A DNA stretch of 6,504 bases from Niastella sp. (GTDB lineage Bacteria; Bacteroidota; Bacteroidia; Chitinophagales; Chitinophagaceae). The stretch spans positions 1-6,504 of the forward strand of contig JAJKIL010000409.1 in assembly GCA_021154515.1 (NCBI GenBank), given 5' to 3'. The position numbers and the translations under genes are program-made. Positions within the stretch are counted from its first letter, which is position 1. Every line of letters begins with the position of its first letter. Shown one piece after another: positions 5,075-6,504 of the stretch. The notes under the pieces are model-generated. The model saw only the letters and a list, made by a program, of their open reading frames with translations, made no database searches and was not told where the DNA came from.

Positions 5075-5824
5075 ATGTTAAAGAAAGAACGACAAGCTTA
5101 TATTTTACACCAGGTGAACCTTCACAACAAGGTGATGTCAAGTAACCTCAGCAGGGACATGAACGTATCGGAAGATACCATCCGCCGCGACTTACAGGAG
5201 CTGGCCGATGAAGGCAAGATCATAAAAGTGCATGGCGGGGCTTTGTCACACTCTTTTAGCCAGGTACATTATACATCTTCACAGGTTTATTCGCATGATC
5301 ACAAAAAAACCATTGCCCGCAAAGCTGCGTCGCTTATACATGACGGCATGTTTGTAATAACTACCGGCGGCACTACCATTATTGAAATGGCCCGGGCGTT
5401 ACCACCCCGGTTAAAAGCCACCTTTGTTTCCGGTAGCATACCTGCCATTCTTGAATACATGCAACACCCATCGGTTGATGTGATCGCCATTGGCGATAAG
5501 GTTTCCAAAAACAGCAAAATAACTACCGGCGGCGAGGCCATTTCGCAAATCAAACGCATCCGCGCCGACCTTTGTTTTTTAGGCGTTAATGCCATTAGCC
5601 TGAAAGATGGCATTACCGATAGCGACTGGGATGTGGTGCAGTTGAAAAAAGCGATGGTTGAATCAGCGCAAAAAGTGGTTTGCCTGAGTATTGCCGAAAA
5701 GATCAACAGCATTCAACCGATACATATCTGTGACATTAGTAAAATACATATGCTCATCACCGAGCTATCGCCCGATGACCCGCTATTAAAACCATATAAA
5801 GATGCGGGAATAGAAGTTATTTAG
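5075..5824 (+). CDS. DeoR/GlpR-family transcriptional regulator
   Basis: A 249-aa regulator of normal family length. The N-terminal winged helix-turn-helix (about 1-57) carries the DeoR signature: KKERQAYILHQV, then VSEDTIRRDLQELADEGKIIKVHGGA (positions 31-56). The C-terminal DeoRC effector domain (about 73-230) has TTGGTTIIEMARAL (96-109) at the phosphate-binding loop, FLGVNAISLKDGITDSD (168-184) and the helix VVQLKKAMVESAQKVV. Such proteins usually repress sugar or nucleoside catabolism genes and are released by a phosphorylated sugar. The segment that usually reads D-S-S-K here reads IAEKI (206-210), keeping the Lys but not the Asp, so the ligand may differ. No catabolic gene adjoins it in this window, so its target cannot be read from context. 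The ATG at 5075 fits the start of the first helix; no Shine-Dalgarno is visible. Its stop codon overlaps that of the convergent purM. Confidence 0.93.
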   Translation: MLKKERQAYILHQVNLHNKVMSSNLSRDMNVSEDTIRRDLQELADEGKIIKVHGGALSHSFSQVHYTSSQVYSHDHKKTIARKAASLIHDGMFVITTGGTTIIEMARALPPRLKATFVSGSIPAILEYMQHPSVDVIAIGDKVSKNSKITTGGEAISQIKRIRADLCFLGVNAISLKDGITDSDWDVVQLKKAMVESAQKVVCLSIAEKINSIQPIHICDISKIHMLITELSPDDPLLKPYKDAGIEVI

Positions 5825-6504
5825 TACACTATTTCTTCATTGCCCACTTTCAATACCAGTTCCTTTTTATCACTGGCTTCAACGCGGCCTACGATCTGCG
5901 CTTCAATGCCCAGCTTTTTTGCTTCCTCAATAAATTTGGGGGCAGAAGCGGCATCGGTAAACACTTCCAGGCGATGGCCCATGTTGAATACCTGGTACAT
6001 TTCGCGGTTGTCGCTACCGGAAGCTTCCTGAATAAGCTGGAAGATGATGGGCGGTTCAAATAAATTATCCTTTATAACACGGAAGTTACCTGGCAGGTAC
6101 TTCATACATTTTGTTTGTCCGCCGCCACTGCAATGAATAAGGCCGTGAATGGCATCAAAATGATTGGCGAACATAGCCTGCAATAAGGGAGCATAGGTAC
6201 GGGTAGGTGATAACAACAGTTTACCTACCTGGAATTGTTCCCGGCCAACAGTATCTGTTAACAGATAGGGGCCGATATATACCACTTCACTGGCCAGGCT
6301 GTTCTCGTATGATTCCCTGAATTTTTCTGCGTAGAATTTGCTTAATACGTCGTGGCGGGCGCTGGTTAATCCATTGCTGCCGATACCGCTGTTGTATTCG
6401 GTTTCGTAAACGGTTTGGCCAAAACTGCTGAACCCCACAATTACATCACCGGCCTGAATGTTGTCATTGGTCACCAGCCTGTTTTTGGGCCAGCGGGCGG
6501 TCAT
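5821..6504 (-). CDS. purM: Phosphoribosylformylglycinamidine cyclo-ligase (AIR synthase), C-terminal part
   Basis: Partial gene: 227 residues are visible and the reading frame reaches the window edge. The enzyme makes 5-aminoimidazole ribonucleotide from FGAM and ATP in purine biosynthesis, in the cytoplasm. Visible AIRS motifs are GDVIVGFSSFGQ (19-30), GSNGLTSARHD (42-52), LLLSPTRTYAPLLQA (96-110), the glycine-rich IHGLIHCSGGGQTK (119-132), REMYQVFNMGHRLEVF (167-182) and the C-terminal AQIVGRVEASD (202-212). The sequence is of the Bacteroidota type, whose full length is about 390 aa, so roughly the N-terminal 160 residues with the first ATP-binding domain lie beyond 6504. The ATG at 6504 aligns with an internal Met of relatives, just before the IQAGDVIVG segment, and is not the real start. 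Nothing suggests a broken gene. It converges with the deoR-type gene with overlapping stops. Confidence 0.95.
   Translation of the reverse strand: MTARWPKNRLVTNDNIQAGDVIVGFSSFGQTVYETEYNSGIGSNGLTSARHDVLSKFYAEKFRESYENSLASEVVYIGPYLLTDTVGREQFQVGKLLLSPTRTYAPLLQAMFANHFDAIHGLIHCSGGGQTKCMKYLPGNFRVIKDNLFEPPIIFQLIQEASGSDNREMYQVFNMGHRLEVFTDAASAPKFIEEAKKLGIEAQIVGRVEASDKKELVLKVGNEEIVY

Noticed and set aside
5299..5712. Open frame of 137 codons on the minus strand inside the DeoR-type gene
   Set aside because: It is a shadow of the regulator's effector domain, with no family resemblance of its own.
5840..6031. Open frame of 63 codons on the plus strand inside purM
   Set aside because: It is antisense to the conserved C-terminus of PurM, with Ser/Ala-rich low-information content.
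6502..6504. ATG at the window edge as the real start of purM
   Set aside because: Relatives have about 160 more N-terminal residues, including the ATP-binding domain. This Met is internal.
1..6504. CRISPR array, tRNA, rRNA or insertion sequence
   Set aside because: No regularly spaced repeats, no tRNA- or rRNA-like stretches and no transposase motifs were seen on either strand. The TTTCACG units are contiguous and too short.

Overview
The window looks like a chromosomal segment of a Bacteroidota bacterium, most likely from the Chitinophagaceae side (a Niastella/Chitinophaga-like genome). The evidence is a short primary sigma factor with no region 1.1, a DUF4249 lipoprotein, a Bacteroidota-type PurM, promoter-like TAnnTTTG boxes, and the general lack of Shine-Dalgarno sequences. 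The family placement is inferred from protein style and is not proven.

Layout. Positions 1-191 are non-coding: a purine-rich stretch followed by four TTTCACG-type heptamers. On the minus strand, 192-1082 encodes a DUF4249 lipoprotein. It is separated from the upstream minus-strand gene rpoD (1299-2156) by a small hairpin and a strong intrinsic terminator. A 437-bp divergent intergenic region (2157-2593) carries a probable rpoD promoter and, next to the other gene, two identical-architecture palindromic operators around a TAnnTTTG box.

On the plus strand lies a two-gene operon with a 4-nt ATGA overlap: a BlaI/MecI-type repressor (2594-2965) and a 644-aa membrane protein (2962-4896). The membrane protein joins a BlaR1-like M56 zinc protease, an N-acetylmuramoyl-L-alanine amidase (Amidase_3) with all expected catalytic residues, and a TonB C-terminal-like domain. 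A 23-bp perfect hairpin ends this operon. Next come a stand-alone DeoR/GlpR-type regulator (5075-5824), preceded by a 9-bp direct repeat, and the C-terminal part of PurM on the minus strand (5821-6504, running off the window). The last two genes converge and their stop codons overlap.

How they work together. rpoD and purM are housekeeping genes. The item of most interest is the repressor/M56-amidase operon. It has the logic of BlaI-BlaR1 (membrane protease inactivates the repressor, which frees its own promoter), but a peptidoglycan amidase and a TonB-like domain stand where BlaR1 has its penicillin sensor, and no beta-lactamase gene is present here. This suggests a cell-wall-linked signalling switch rather than classical beta-lactam resistance. 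The function is inferred; the architecture and motifs are visible directly.
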